A stretch of DNA of 38,273 bases from positions 1 to 38,273 of the forward strand of contig CAMTOQ010000028.1 in assembly GCA_947074205.1 (NCBI GenBank), read 5' to 3'. Within the stretch, counting starts at the first letter, position 1. Each line of letters begins with the position of its first letter. Under the pieces are notes generated by a model that was not told the origin of the DNA, searched no databases, and saw only the letters and a program-made list of their open reading frames with translations. Below are positions 9,442-17,894 of the stretch, one piece after another. The stretch is from an uncultured Bacteroides sp. (lineage in GTDB: Bacteria; Bacteroidota; Bacteroidia; Bacteroidales; Bacteroidaceae). A program made the translations under genes and the position numbers.

Positions 9442-9674
9442 AGGTAATTTTGATATAACTTGATTAGTAAATCTTTCAAAAACAAGAAATGCTCGCAAAA
9501 AGTTGTTGGCCGATGCGCATTCAAGGCGATTCAAGCTATTTACTATCACCACATAGAGCTTGATAATTGTTCATCATTCTATTTGTGTTAGCCTATCTCT
9601 ATATGTACTGACTTCTACTTAATCGAAAAATACATTTTTTTTGATAACTAAAATGTATAAGTGAAAACATTTTG

Positions 9675-9682
9675 TATTTTTG
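9675..9682 (+). promoter_or_regulatory. Candidate promoter -7 box for the DUF4301 gene
   Basis: TATTTTTG matches TAnnTTTG 28 bases before the ATG at 9710. No -33 TTTG at the expected 19-21 base spacing. Confidence 0.5.
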
Positions 9683-9709
9683 GGCATCATTTAAAAAACG
9701 AGATATATT

Positions 9710-11230
9710 ATGATGACACCTCAAGACAAGAAACTTTTAGCATCAAAGGGAATCTCAGAACAACAAATCGCTATTCAATTGGCTGATTTTGTAAAAGGTT
9801 TCCCGTTTCTAAATCTTAAAGCAGCCGCTTCAATAGAGAAGGGAATCCTAAAGCCAACCGCTGACGAAGAAGAAAATTATTTATGCCATTGGGATTCGTT
9901 TTGCGGCACTGGCAAAACTATTTTAAAATTTGTTCCTGCATCGGGTGCTGCAAGTAGGATGTTCAAAAACCTATTTGAATTTATAGATGCTCCTTATAAT
10001 GCACCAGAATCGAAATTTGAACAGAATTTCTTTGACAATATCAATAAGTTTGCTTTCTATACAGACCTCAATTCTACTTGTCTTCGTGACTTCGATAAAG
10101 ATATTCCTTCGCTGATGGCAGATGGTGAATATAAGAAGATTGTTGCTAACCTTCTTGATGCTGATGGATTGGGTTATGGGCAACTTCCTAAGGGTTTACT
10201 TCTATTTCATAACTATGCTGAGGGCCCTCGTACCCCTTTGGAAGAGCATCTTGTTGAAGGGGCGCTTTATGCTAAAGGTGCCGATGGTAAAGTGAATGTA
10301 CATTTTACGGTTTCACCAGAACATCGTACTATGTTCGAATGGTTGGTTAAAGATACGGCTGGTGTTTATGCAAAAAAGTTTGGGGTAAATTATAATATCA
10401 CATTCTCTGAGCAAAAACCATCGACAGATACTATTGCAGTTGACATGAATAACGAACCCTTCCGTGAGAAAGATGGAAATATACTATTCCGTCCTGGTGG
10501 TCATGGAGCACTTATTGAAAACTTGAATGATCTTGATGGCGATGTTATCTTCATTAAAAATATAGACAATGTTGTTCCAGATCGACTTAAAGATGATACA
10601 GTTCGTTACAAGAAATTGATAGCTGGTGTTTTGGTTGAACTTCAACGCCAAGCTTTTGAATACCTAGAGCTACTTGATAGTGGTAAATATACACAGGAAC
10701 AAGTGATGGAAATCCTTCAATTCCTTCAAAAGAAGTTGTTCTGCAAGAATCCTAGCACTAAGAATTTAGAAGATGCGGAGTTGATTATCTACTTAAAAGA
10801 GAAGCTTAATCGTCCAATGCGTGTTTGCGGTATGGTGAAGAATGTAGGTGAGCCCGGTGGAGGACCATTTTTAGCCTATAATTCTGATGGTACAATCTCT
10901 TTGCAAATTCTAGAAAGCTCGCAAATTGATATGAACGATCCGGATAAGAAGTCGATGTTCGAGAATGGTACACACTTTAATCCGGTAGACCTAGTGTGTG
11001 CTGTTCGCAATTACAAAGGTGAGAAGTTTGATCTTACTAAATATACCGATCCAGCTACAGGGTTTATATCGTATAAATCTAAAAACGGCAAAGAACTTAA
11101 AGCGTTAGAATTGCCTGGTTTGTGGAATGGGGCAATGAGTGACTGGAACACTGTTTTTGTGGAGGTACCCTTGTCAACCTTCAATCCAGTTAAAACTGTC
11201 AATGATCTTTTGAGAGAACAACATCAGTAA
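9710..11230 (+). CDS. DUF4301 family protein
   Basis: The 506-residue soluble protein resembles the DUF4301 family, which is common in Bacteroidetes and has no established function known to me. There is no signal peptide or membrane segment. VPASGAASRMFKNL (about residues 80-93) resembles the G-x-G-x2-R-M loop at the start of sugar-nucleotidyltransferase folds. Later come FRPGGHGALIENLNDLDGDVIFIKNIDNV and GEPGGGPF, both glycine-rich and suited to nucleotide or sugar-phosphate binding. A nucleotidyltransferase-like role is therefore an inference only. The gene is monocistronic, with its own promoter and a terminator hairpin. The second Met codon, directly after the first, is an alternative start. 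Confidence 0.8.
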   Translation: MMTPQDKKLLASKGISEQQIAIQLADFVKGFPFLNLKAAASIEKGILKPTADEEENYLCHWDSFCGTGKTILKFVPASGAASRMFKNLFEFIDAPYNAPESKFEQNFFDNINKFAFYTDLNSTCLRDFDKDIPSLMADGEYKKIVANLLDADGLGYGQLPKGLLLFHNYAEGPRTPLEEHLVEGALYAKGADGKVNVHFTVSPEHRTMFEWLVKDTAGVYAKKFGVNYNITFSEQKPSTDTIAVDMNNEPFREKDGNILFRPGGHGALIENLNDLDGDVIFIKNIDNVVPDRLKDDTVRYKKLIAGVLVELQRQAFEYLELLDSGKYTQEQVMEILQFLQKKLFCKNPSTKNLEDAELIIYLKEKLNRPMRVCGMVKNVGEPGGGPFLAYNSDGTISLQILESSQIDMNDPDKKSMFENGTHFNPVDLVCAVRNYKGEKFDLTKYTDPATGFISYKSKNGKELKALELPGLWNGAMSDWNTVFVEVPLSTFNPVKTVNDLLREQHQ

Positions 11231-11253
11231 AATTAATACCTTATTAATACGGA

Positions 11254-11283
11254 GGGGAGGCGCTATCTAAGCATTGCCTCCCC
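11254..11283 (+). terminator. Terminator hairpin after the DUF4301 gene
   Basis: GGGGAGGC (11254-11261) pairs with GCCTCCCC (11276-11283) and is followed by TTTCTGCTTT. The stem is GC-rich and starts 24 bases after the stop. Confidence 0.7.
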
Positions 11284-11354
11284 TTTCTGCTTTGATATAT
11301 TGACATAGAGGTGAAAAAGTAAACTACAAAGAGTGAGTTCGCCGAAATAATGCT

Positions 11355-11362
11355 TATTTTTG
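11355..11362 (+). promoter_or_regulatory. Candidate promoter -7 box for purT
   Basis: TATTTTTG matches TAnnTTTG, 27 bases before the purT ATG. It overlaps the longer TTG-initiated reading of purT, which argues against that longer start. Confidence 0.6.
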
Positions 11363-11389
11363 TGGCATAATTCAATATTATCCCGCACA

Positions 11390-12556
11390 ATGAAAAAGAT
11401 ATTATTGCTAGGCTCAGGCGAACTCGGTAAAGAGTTTGTTATTTCGGCTCAGCGCAAAGGACAGTATGTTATTGCTTGTGATTCTTATGAGAAAGCTCCT
11501 GCAATGCAAGTTGCAGATGAGTATGAGGTAATTAATATGCTGCATGGTGACGACCTTGATATGGTTGTACGCAAGCATCGCCCTGATATAATTGTTCCCG
11601 AGATTGAGGCTATCCGCACAGAACGACTTTACGACTACGAAGGTTTGGGTATACAAGTTGTACCTAGCGCTCGCGCTGCTAATTTCACAATGAATAGAAA
11701 GGCTATCCGTGATTTGGCTGCAAAAGAACTCGGTTTGAAGACGGCTAAATATTTCTATGCTACTACACTTGATGGTTTGCGTAAAGCTGCTCAAGAAATA
11801 GGTTTCCCATGTGTGGTAAAACCTCTTATGTCATCTTCAGGTAAAGGTCAGTCGTTGGTAAAATCGGCAGATGAGCTAGAGAAGGCTTGGGAATATGGAT
11901 GTAGTGGTAGTCGTGGTGATATTAAAGAACTTATTGTAGAGGAATTTATCAGCTTTGATAGCGAGATTACACTTCTTACTGTGACTCAAAAGAATGGTCC
12001 AACACTGTTCTGTCCACCTATTGGTCATATTCAAAAAGGCGGTGACTATCAAGAAAGTTTCCAACCTGCACCAATCGATCCCGCTCATCTGCAGGAAGCA
12101 CAAGAAATGGCTGCAAAGGTTACTGAAGCCCTTACGGGTGCAGGACTTTGGGGCGTTGAATTCTTCCTTAGCCATGAAAATGGTGTTTATTTCTCAGAAC
12201 TATCTCCTCGTCCACATGACACAGGTATGGTTACATTGGCAGGTACGCAGAATCTGAATGAATTTGAGCTACATTTGCGTGCAGTTTTGGGTCTACCAAT
12301 TCCTCATATCAAACTAGAGAAAGCGGGTGCAAGTGCTGTTATTTTATCTCCAATCGCAAGTAATGGTACGCCTCAATATAAGGGCTTCGAGGATGTAGCA
12401 GCTGAGGAAAATACTTATCTGCGTATATTTGGCAAACCTTTTACGCGTGTAAACCGTCGTATGGGTGTAGTTCTTTGTTATGCACCTGTTGGGTCGGATA
12501 TAGATCAATTGCGTGACAAGGTTAAGCGTATTGCACAAAAAGTAGAGGTTTATTAA
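11390..12556 (+). CDS. purT: Formate-dependent phosphoribosylglycinamide formyltransferase
   Basis: PurT is an ATP-grasp enzyme that formylates glycinamide ribonucleotide using formate and ATP in purine synthesis, replacing folate-dependent PurN. The N-terminal [15 protein letters not shown] is the family start. [16 protein letters not shown] ([18 protein letters not shown]), [16 protein letters not shown] (ATP-grasp loop), GLWGVEFFL and [15 protein letters not shown] (metal and ATP binding) follow in order. I chose the ATG at 11390 because the frame upstream (TTG at 11360) overlaps a promoter box and lacks family resemblance. The 388 residues fit the usual length. Formate use is of interest because the oxalate cluster at 26-30 kb releases formate. 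Confidence 0.95.
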   Translation: MKKILLLGSGELGKEFVISAQRKGQYVIACDSYEKAPAMQVADEYEVINMLHGDDLDMVVRKHRPDIIVPEIEAIRTERLYDYEGLGIQVVPSARAANFTMNRKAIRDLAAKELGLKTAKYFYATTLDGLRKAAQEIGFPCVVKPLMSSSGKGQSLVKSADELEKAWEYGCSGSRGDIKELIVEEFISFDSEITLLTVTQKNGPTLFCPPIGHIQKGGDYQESFQPAPIDPAHLQEAQEMAAKVTEALTGAGLWGVEFFLSHENGVYFSELSPRPHDTGMVTLAGTQNLNEFELHLRAVLGLPIPHIKLEKAGASAVILSPIASNGTPQYKGFEDVAAEENTYLRIFGKPFTRVNRRMGVVLCYAPVGSDIDQLRDKVKRIAQKVEVY

Positions 12557-12602
12557 ACCCTTACTCCATTATAAAGATATTTTATATCTTAGGTAAAACC
12601 AG

Positions 12603-12635
12603 TTAGGCTCTATCTTTCTTCGAGATAGAGCCTAA
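12603..12635 (+). terminator. Hairpin between purT and the UpxY-like gene
   Basis: TTAGGCTCTATCT (12603-12615) pairs perfectly over 13 bases with AGATAGAGCCTAA (12623-12635), with a seven-base loop. There is no U-tract beyond TTC, so it may be an attenuator or leader element for the next gene rather than a plain terminator. Confidence 0.5.
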
Positions 12636-12700
12636 TTCGGTAATTCTACGGCTTTTGAGTAAAGCTGGTATTTATACTTCACTAAAGAATAATCACTACA

Positions 12701-13219
12701 ATGAGCATTGATGATAAGAAATGGTTTGCAGCTCGTACACGTGATAAGCATGAAATCGCAATCCGTGATAGACTTACACAAATGGAGGTGGAGCATTTCT
12801 TGCCCACACGTAAGGAGACCCGTCAACTTAAAACTCGAAAGAAGGTGGTGGAGGTTCCTTATATTAGAAATCTAATATTCATACATGCCACCAAGCAGGA
12901 GGCTATCGATCTTCCAAACAAGTTTGGGCTTGCCGTCTTTTATATTCCCGATAGAATAAAGAAGGGAATGCTAATAGTTCCTGACAAACAGATGCGCGAC
13001 TTTATGCAAGTGATGGATTTGTCGCCCGAAGCTGTAGACTTTGAAACCGACAGTTTGGTAGTAGGAGGGAAGGTGAGAGTTGTGAAAGGCGATATGGCAG
13101 GAATAGAAGGAAGTATAGTGTCCAAGCCCAATAGCACCTATATCATCATCCATATTAATGGTGTGCTTAAAGCTAGTATAAAAGTGCTAAAGAGTTGGTT
13201 ACGACCTATCGAAGAGTAG
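12701..13219 (+). CDS. UpxY-like NusG-family transcription antiterminator, orphan
   Basis: NusG paralogues of the UpxY type bind RNA polymerase and help it read through long capsular polysaccharide operons in Bacteroides. The 172 residues have an NGN domain starting KKWFAARTRDKHEIAIRD, containing EHFLPTRKETRQ and VPYIRNLIFIHA. A C-terminal KOW domain follows (VVKGDMAGIEGSIVSKPNSTYIII, then VLKSWLRPI). The length is typical of UpxY and shorter than a core NusG with acidic insert. Unusually, no polysaccharide gene follows: the next gene is convergent. It is preceded by a perfect hairpin and has no clear -7 box of its own. A target locus must lie elsewhere, if there is one. Confidence 0.88.
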   Translation: MSIDDKKWFAARTRDKHEIAIRDRLTQMEVEHFLPTRKETRQLKTRKKVVEVPYIRNLIFIHATKQEAIDLPNKFGLAVFYIPDRIKKGMLIVPDKQMRDFMQVMDLSPEAVDFETDSLVVGGKVRVVKGDMAGIEGSIVSKPNSTYIIIHINGVLKASIKVLKSWLRPIEE

Positions 13220-13234
13220 TCTTTTTATAGGGAC

Positions 13235-13272
13235 TTCCGAAGCAATTAGTTTTTGCTTTTATTGCTTCGGAA
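13235..13272. terminator. Shared hairpin between UpxY-like and helicase genes
   Basis: TTCCGAAGCAAT (13235-13246) pairs over 12 bases with ATTGCTTCGGAA (13261-13272). It lies 15 bases past the UpxY-like stop and runs into the last codons of the convergent helicase gene. TTTCTTTTT follows on the plus strand. Confidence 0.6.
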
Positions 13273-14487
13273 ATTCTTTCTTTTTCTATTGTTTCCATTG
13301 CCACCTTGTCTGGTATTGCGGCCTCTGTGAATCTTTGGGTCGTAAGCCGGACCTTCACCTAATTCGGCAGGAACTGCAATCTTATAAATATCTTTCTCTA
13401 AGAAATTTTCGATGGCTTTGAATTTAGTTTGTTCGCTTTCGCTCACAAAAGTGATAGCAACTCCATCGTTATTTGCGCGTGCTGTTCTACCGATGCGATG
13501 CACATAGTCTTCGCTATCATGAGGCACATCAAAATTGATTACCGATCTGATATCGTCAATATCAATACCTCTAGATACAATATCGGTCGCTACCAATATA
13601 TTGATTCTTCCGCTTTTGAACTCAAGAAGCATCTTTTCGCGCTGAGATTGCTCCAAATCAGAATGCATCTCACCCACATTCAACTTCATTAGTTTTAGTG
13701 CCTTAGCTACCTCTTTTACTTTAATCTTGGAAGATGCAAAGATGATTACGCGTTCGGGTACATCGGTTTCGAATAGTGAACGAATGATGCCTAGTTTTTG
13801 GTTTTCATAGCAAATATAAGCAGCCTGCACAATCTTCTCTGCCGGTTTTGATATGGCTAGTTTAATCTCTGAAGGATCATTTAGAATGTTTTTAGCAAGT
13901 TGCTGAATCTTTGAAGGCATGGTGGCCGAAAACATAATCGTTTGGCGATCCTTTGGTAGATATTTCACGATTTGCATAATATCCTCATAGAACCCCATGT
14001 CTAACATTCTATCTGCTTCGTCAAGGATAAAGTAAGATACTTTTGAAAGATCTACGTAGCCAAGGTTGAGATGTGCTAGCAATCGGCCCGGAGTAGCGAC
14101 TACTACGTCAGCTCCCAAGGTGAGTCCACGTTTCTGTTGTTCGAAAAGTGCGCCGTCGCTGCCACCATATACTGCAACATTTGATACCGGGAGAAAGTAT
14201 GAGAAACCCTCCATCTGTTGGTCAATCTGTTGAGCCAACTCTCTGGTAGGAGACATCACTATACAGTTGATTGCATCTTCTTGATGCTTACCTTCTGATA
14301 GCTTGTTGAGTATGGGAAGCAAGAAGGCTGCTGTCTTGCCTGTACCGGTTTGAGCCACTGCTATCAAATCTTTACCTTCAAGGATAAGTGGGATAGCTTG
14401 CTCCTGAACAGGAGTGCACTCTTCGAATCTCATTGCATCGAGTGCATCAAGAACATTTTGATTTAGTTGTAATTCGGAAAACTTCAT
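13246..14487 (-). CDS. DEAD-box ATP-dependent RNA helicase
   Basis: DEAD-box helicases unwind RNA in ribosome assembly, decay or cold adaptation. The 413 residues carry the full set: Q motif (FEECTPVQEQAIP, 22-34), motif I AQTGTGKTA, PTRELAQQ, TPGRLL, motif II LDEAD, motif III SAT, and motif VI HRIGRTAR. The short C-terminal tail (RGRNTRQGG onward) is basic and Gly/Asn/Arg-rich, as in RhlE-type proteins, and probably binds RNA non-specifically. It starts 36 bases after serB and may share its transcript. Assignment among RhlE, DeaD or CshA types is not secure. Confidence 0.93.
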   Translation of the reverse strand: MKFSELQLNQNVLDALDAMRFEECTPVQEQAIPLILEGKDLIAVAQTGTGKTAAFLLPILNKLSEGKHQEDAINCIVMSPTRELAQQIDQQMEGFSYFLPVSNVAVYGGSDGALFEQQKRGLTLGADVVVATPGRLLAHLNLGYVDLSKVSYFILDEADRMLDMGFYEDIMQIVKYLPKDRQTIMFSATMPSKIQQLAKNILNDPSEIKLAISKPAEKIVQAAYICYENQKLGIIRSLFETDVPERVIIFASSKIKVKEVAKALKLMKLNVGEMHSDLEQSQREKMLLEFKSGRINILVATDIVSRGIDIDDIRSVINFDVPHDSEDYVHRIGRTARANNDGVAITFVSESEQTKFKAIENFLEKDIYKIAVPAELGEGPAYDPKIHRGRNTRQGGNGNNRKRKNFRSNKSKN

Positions 14488-14523
14488 ATAGTGATGAAAG
14501 TTGGTTGTAACTAATTGTTGTTT

Positions 14524-15747
14524 TTAAATATTTAGATAAGAGTCTTTAAAACCTAGGAAGTAAAGAACTCCATCAAGTCCGATGGTATTGATAGACTGTT
14601 TTGCATTAGCCACAACCTTGGGTTTAGCATGAAAGGCAATACCAAGACCTGCTATGCCTAGCATAGGTAGATCATTTGCTCCATCTCCTACAGCAATAGT
14701 TTGCGCAATATCAACCTTCTCTACTTGAGCAATGAGTTGCAATAACTCTGCTTTGCGCTTGCCGTCTACCACATCACCAAGATATCGTCCTGTCAGTTTG
14801 CCATCTACAATCTCTAACTCATTAGCATAAACATAATCTATGCCAAACTTTTGTTGCAGGTATTTGCCAAAGAAGGTAAACCCACCGCTGAGGATTGCAA
14901 TCTTATAGCCATATTTTTTGAGAACGTACATTAGGCGCTCTACTCCTTCTGTAATAGGCAAATTTTCGGCAATTTCTTGCATCACGGTTTCGTCTAGTCC
15001 TTTGAGTAAAGCTACTCTTTCTCTAAAACTTTCGGTGAAGTCTATTTCGCCTCGCATAGCCCTTTCGGTAATCTCTTTAACTTGTTGACCAACACCAGCT
15101 CTAATGGCAAGTTCGTCAATTACCTCAGTTTCGATGAGGGTGGAGTCCATATCAAAGCAGATTAGTCGTCGCATGCGACGATACATATTATCTTCCTGAA
15201 AAGAAAAATCCATTTGCAATTCGTTGGCAAGTCTCATTAGCTGTTCCTGCATCTTAACTCGGTTGCTTGGATTTCCTCTAACAGAGAATTCAATACAAGC
15301 TCTTGTTTTAGGATCTTGTCTGTCAAGAGGTATACGTCCTGTTAGTCGTTTAATAGCGTCAATATTCATACCTTGCTCGGCAATAATCTTTGTCGTGGCA
15401 GATATCTGACTTGCACTCAATTTGCGTCCTAATACAGTGAGAATGTAGCGGTTTTTTCCCTGCATCTTCACCCAATCCTCATATTCTTCAGGAGTTACAG
15501 GATAAAACCTGATTGTTACACCTAAGGAGGATGCCTTGAACAAGAGTTCCTTCATGATGAAGCCAGAATGCTTCTCTTTTGTTTGGAATAATATACCTAG
15601 TGACAGGCTATTGTGTATGTCGGCTTGTCCAATATCTAGCACAGTGGCATCATATTGTGCAAGAACTTCTGTTATTGATGCAGTTAGACCTGGACGGTCT
15701 TCGCCGGTTATCCGGATTAGGATTAACTCCGTAATTGATGCAGGCAT
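14524..15747 (-). CDS. serB: Phosphoserine phosphatase with N-terminal ACT domains
   Basis: SerB dephosphorylates phosphoserine in the last step of serine synthesis. The 407 residues are long for SerB because two ACT-type regulatory domains (about 8-85 and 100-180, the first with GEDRPGLTASITEVL) precede the HAD phosphatase domain. Catalytic motifs are CFDMDSTLIE (nucleophile D199, D201), ILSGGFTFF and AVGDGANDLPML. ACT domains usually bind amino acids, so serine feedback is likely but inferred. It leads a unit with the helicase gene and has a -7 box with a leader of about 110 bases holding a stem-loop. Confidence 0.95.
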   Translation of the reverse strand: MPASITELILIRITGEDRPGLTASITEVLAQYDATVLDIGQADIHNSLSLGILFQTKEKHSGFIMKELLFKASSLGVTIRFYPVTPEEYEDWVKMQGKNRYILTVLGRKLSASQISATTKIIAEQGMNIDAIKRLTGRIPLDRQDPKTRACIEFSVRGNPSNRVKMQEQLMRLANELQMDFSFQEDNMYRRMRRLICFDMDSTLIETEVIDELAIRAGVGQQVKEITERAMRGEIDFTESFRERVALLKGLDETVMQEIAENLPITEGVERLMYVLKKYGYKIAILSGGFTFFGKYLQQKFGIDYVYANELEIVDGKLTGRYLGDVVDGKRKAELLQLIAQVEKVDIAQTIAVGDGANDLPMLGIAGLGIAFHAKPKVVANAKQSINTIGLDGVLYFLGFKDSYLNI

Positions 15748-15797
15748 TGACTATAATTTCTTTTAGATCTATAAACTATTGAGCCGCAGAACTATTT

Positions 15798-15832
15798 TAT
15801 TTCTATGCTGACCTAGATGAATCATAGAAATA
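15798..15832 (-). promoter_or_regulatory. Stem-loop in the serB leader
   Basis: TATTTCTATG (15798-15807) pairs over ten bases with CATAGAAATA (15823-15832), leaving a 15-base loop. It lies between the serB -7 box and start codon. No known riboswitch was recognised. Confidence 0.35.
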
Positions 15833-15862
15833 TAGGTCTTTAAGCTGGTTTTAAGTTACTTG

Positions 15863-15870
15863 CAAAAGTA
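15863..15870 (-). promoter_or_regulatory. Candidate promoter -7 box for serB
   Basis: The minus strand reads TACTTTTG then C, an exact TAnnTTTG match. The -33 region lacks TTTG. Confidence 0.5.
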
Positions 15871-16105
15871 GCTAATTAATAATGAAAACCTGCTATAAAG
15901 CATAAAAAATACAGTTGCTAAGTGAGATTTTTCGTTTTCTGTTTGGTCGTTAACAAAAAATGCACGTACTTTGTTGACAGTTTCGAAAATAAAAGGCCCT
16001 GAAAATCAGATGTTTTAATCTTTGGAAGGGCTTATAAAGTCGATGTTTCGGGAGAAACTACTGTGGTTATGCAGTCCCGAATAGTATTAACTAAACCCGA
16101 GTTAC

Positions 16106-16666
16106 ATGAGGTGTTATGTAAGATGGATTTTTGTTGTATTAATAATGTGTTCTCTAACCTCTTTTATGGGAAAAGGTAAGCATAATAGAGGGCTAAGTGT
16201 GGGTGATGTGGCCCCGGATTTTAGAATCCAAACTACATCGGGTGAAGAACAGACTTCTATAGATTTGGCCAATTTAAAAGGTCGATATGTATTGCTAAGC
16301 TTTTGGGCAAGTTACGATGCACCATCGCGTATGCAGAATGCAAGCTTGAATAATCTGTTATGTTCAAGCGATTTAAAAGTAGAGATGGTTTCGGTTTCTT
16401 TCGATGAATATCAATCTGTTTTTGTAGAAACAGTTAGAAAAGATCAGATTAACGCTTTTGCTTGCTTTATGGAGCAAGGCGGTGAGGATTCGGAAACATT
16501 TAAAGACTATGGGCTTAATGGTGGCTTTGCTAATTACCTGCTTGATGAGAATGGGGTAATCGTGGCGAAGAACATTACAGCCAAAGATATCTCTACTGAA
16601 CTGTGGGCTATATTGAAGACTGATGATGGCGGTGACCTCTATGCACATTTGGATGTGTCACATTAA
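16106..16666 (+). CDS. Exported thioredoxin-fold (TlpA/peroxiredoxin-like) protein lacking redox cysteines
   Basis: The 186 residues begin with a signal peptide or membrane anchor (about 1-22, FVVLIMCSLTSFMG). Then comes the AhpC/TlpA-type opening VGDVAPDFRIQTTSGE, the LKGRYVLLSFWAS strand, a VEMVSVSFDE strand and a YLLDENGVIVAKN segment, all typical of TlpA-like thiol proteins. Where relatives have W-C-x-x-C, this protein reads FWASYDAPSRMQN, so both catalytic cysteines are absent. The remaining cysteines (for example LLCSSD, ACFME) are not spaced as a redox pair. The fold may act as a binding module or structural protein. It is a single gene ending in a strong terminator. Confidence 0.75.
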   Translation: MRCYVRWIFVVLIMCSLTSFMGKGKHNRGLSVGDVAPDFRIQTTSGEEQTSIDLANLKGRYVLLSFWASYDAPSRMQNASLNNLLCSSDLKVEMVSVSFDEYQSVFVETVRKDQINAFACFMEQGGEDSETFKDYGLNGGFANYLLDENGVIVAKNITAKDISTELWAILKTDDGGDLYAHLDVSH

Positions 16667-16710
16667 CTAATCAGTTTTTCATAAAGAGAATTTAGAATAC
16701 AACAAAAAAG

Positions 16711-16745
16711 AAAGCCGCATCAGAAGTCAATTCTGATGCGGCTTT
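16711..16745. terminator. Strong bidirectional terminator
   Basis: A perfect 15-pair stem, AAAGCCGCATCAGAA (16711-16725) with TTCTGATGCGGCTTT (16731-16745), has a five-base loop. A-runs precede it and T-runs follow, so it can end both the thioredoxin-fold gene and the convergent lptF/G gene. Confidence 0.9.
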
Positions 16746-16770
16746 GTCTTTTTCTTGTGTGCCTAAGCCA

Positions 16771-17868
16771 TTATTTGGGTGCCTTGCGGTAGAGAAATAA
16801 TGCAATGAAGGCATAAAGTATATTTGGAATCCAAACAGCTAGCATAGGCGGCATGTTGCCTTTAACTGCAAAAGTGGAAGAGATAGTTTGGAATAATATA
16901 TAGGAGAAACTTAGTGCAAGTCCGATTCCTAAATATAGTCCCATTCCTCCTTTGGTTCTGCGAGATGAAAGTGATACTCCAATTATGGTGAGAATGAAAG
17001 ATGCAAACGACATTGCAATTCGTTTATGATATTCAATCTCGAATTCTTGGATATTAGCAACCCCTCGGCGTCTCTGCTTAGCTATGTATTCACTTAATTC
17101 AGGACTGGAGAGTACTTCTTGTTGATTCTTCATGATAAGAAAATCGCTCGGTTCCATCGGAATGATTGAATCCAATCGTTCACCTTTCGATATGGTTTCG
17201 TTTAAACCATCCAATTCGCGAATCATATAATCGTGTACTGTCCATTTATAAACAGATGTTGTATCGTAGACCACTCGGCGTGCAGTGAGTTGAGATACAA
17301 GCTTCTTATCGACAAATTTATCTAACGTAAAACGGTGTCCTGTTTTATTGTAGTTTTGATAATTGTCGATATAGGCCACTACACCATCTTCTACTTCTAG
17401 CCTAACGTTTCGTACACTGCTCTTTTTCTTAGGTTTGACATATCTATCCTCAAAGTCTAGGCGTGTAGCACTGCCTTTAGGGATTATATAAGATCCTAAT
17501 AGAAATGTTGAAATTGCAATGATGCCGGCTGATATCATATAGGGACGCAGCATTCTTTTAAAACTCATCCCTGCAGCGAACATCGCTATAATTTCATAGT
17601 GTTCTGCAAGTTTTGAGGTGAAGAATATAACGGCTATAAATACAAATAACGGACTAAAGAGATTGGCAAAATAGGGGATAAAGTTCATGTAGTAGTCAAA
17701 GACTACAGCGTCCCACGGAGCATTGTTTTCCAGGAACTTGTCCATTTTCTCATTAAAATCGAAAACCACCGCAATAGAAATAATCAGCGTGATGGCAAAA
17801 ACGTAAGTTCCTAGAAATTTCTTGATGATGTACCAGTCAAGACGTTTGATGAATCGGTTACCACTCAT
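16771..17868 (-). CDS. LptF/LptG-type lipopolysaccharide export permease
   Basis: YjgP/YjgQ permeases form the inner-membrane part of the Lpt ABC exporter that extracts lipopolysaccharide and passes it to LptC/LptA. The 365 residues show about six membrane helices: three near the N-terminus (roughly 13-35, 57-84 and 103-125) and three after residue 275. A periplasmic jellyroll-type domain lies between them. The N-terminal RLDWYIIKKFLGTYV and the PLFVFIAVIFFTSKLAEHYEI region are family hallmarks. LptF versus LptG cannot be decided. It is last in a lon-tgt-lptF/G unit, 26 bases after tgt. Confidence 0.9.
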   Translation of the reverse strand: MSGNRFIKRLDWYIIKKFLGTYVFAITLIISIAVVFDFNEKMDKFLENNAPWDAVVFDYYMNFIPYFANLFSPLFVFIAVIFFTSKLAEHYEIIAMFAAGMSFKRMLRPYMISAGIIAISTFLLGSYIIPKGSATRLDFEDRYVKPKKKSSVRNVRLEVEDGVVAYIDNYQNYNKTGHRFTLDKFVDKKLVSQLTARRVVYDTTSVYKWTVHDYMIRELDGLNETISKGERLDSIIPMEPSDFLIMKNQQEVLSSPELSEYIAKQRRRGVANIQEFEIEYHKRIAMSFASFILTIIGVSLSSRRTKGGMGLYLGIGLALSFSYILFQTISSTFAVKGNMPPMLAVWIPNILYAFIALFLYRKAPK

Positions 17869-17894
17869 ATATCAATATCCCTTATAATAGTAGA

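Larger units (their letters stand above)
9313..9709. other. Intergenic region between relA and the DUF4301 gene
   Basis: This 397-base stretch separates divergent genes. It holds the relA leader hairpin and -7 box on the minus strand, and the -7 box TATTTTTG at 9675-9682 on the plus strand. Between about 9480 and 9650 I see only AT-rich sequence with no frame, RNA gene or strong repeat. Confidence 0.5.
15748..16105. other. Intergenic region between serB and the thioredoxin-fold gene
   Basis: The 358 bases separate divergent genes. They hold the serB leader and -7 box, then AT-rich sequence, then a 7-base inverted repeat TTCGGGA/TCCCGAA (16047-16053 and 16075-16081) in the likely leader of the rightward gene. 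A near-match to a -7 box (AATCTTTG, 16017-16024) could serve that gene. I see no RNA gene. Confidence 0.45.

Noticed and set aside
9710..9730. Possible secretion signal on the DUF4301 protein
   Set aside because: The N-terminus is charged and polar, with no hydrophobic core.
11360..11389. Longer purT start at a TTG codon
   Set aside because: It overlaps a promoter -7 box, and the family begins with the MKKILLLG segment at 11390.
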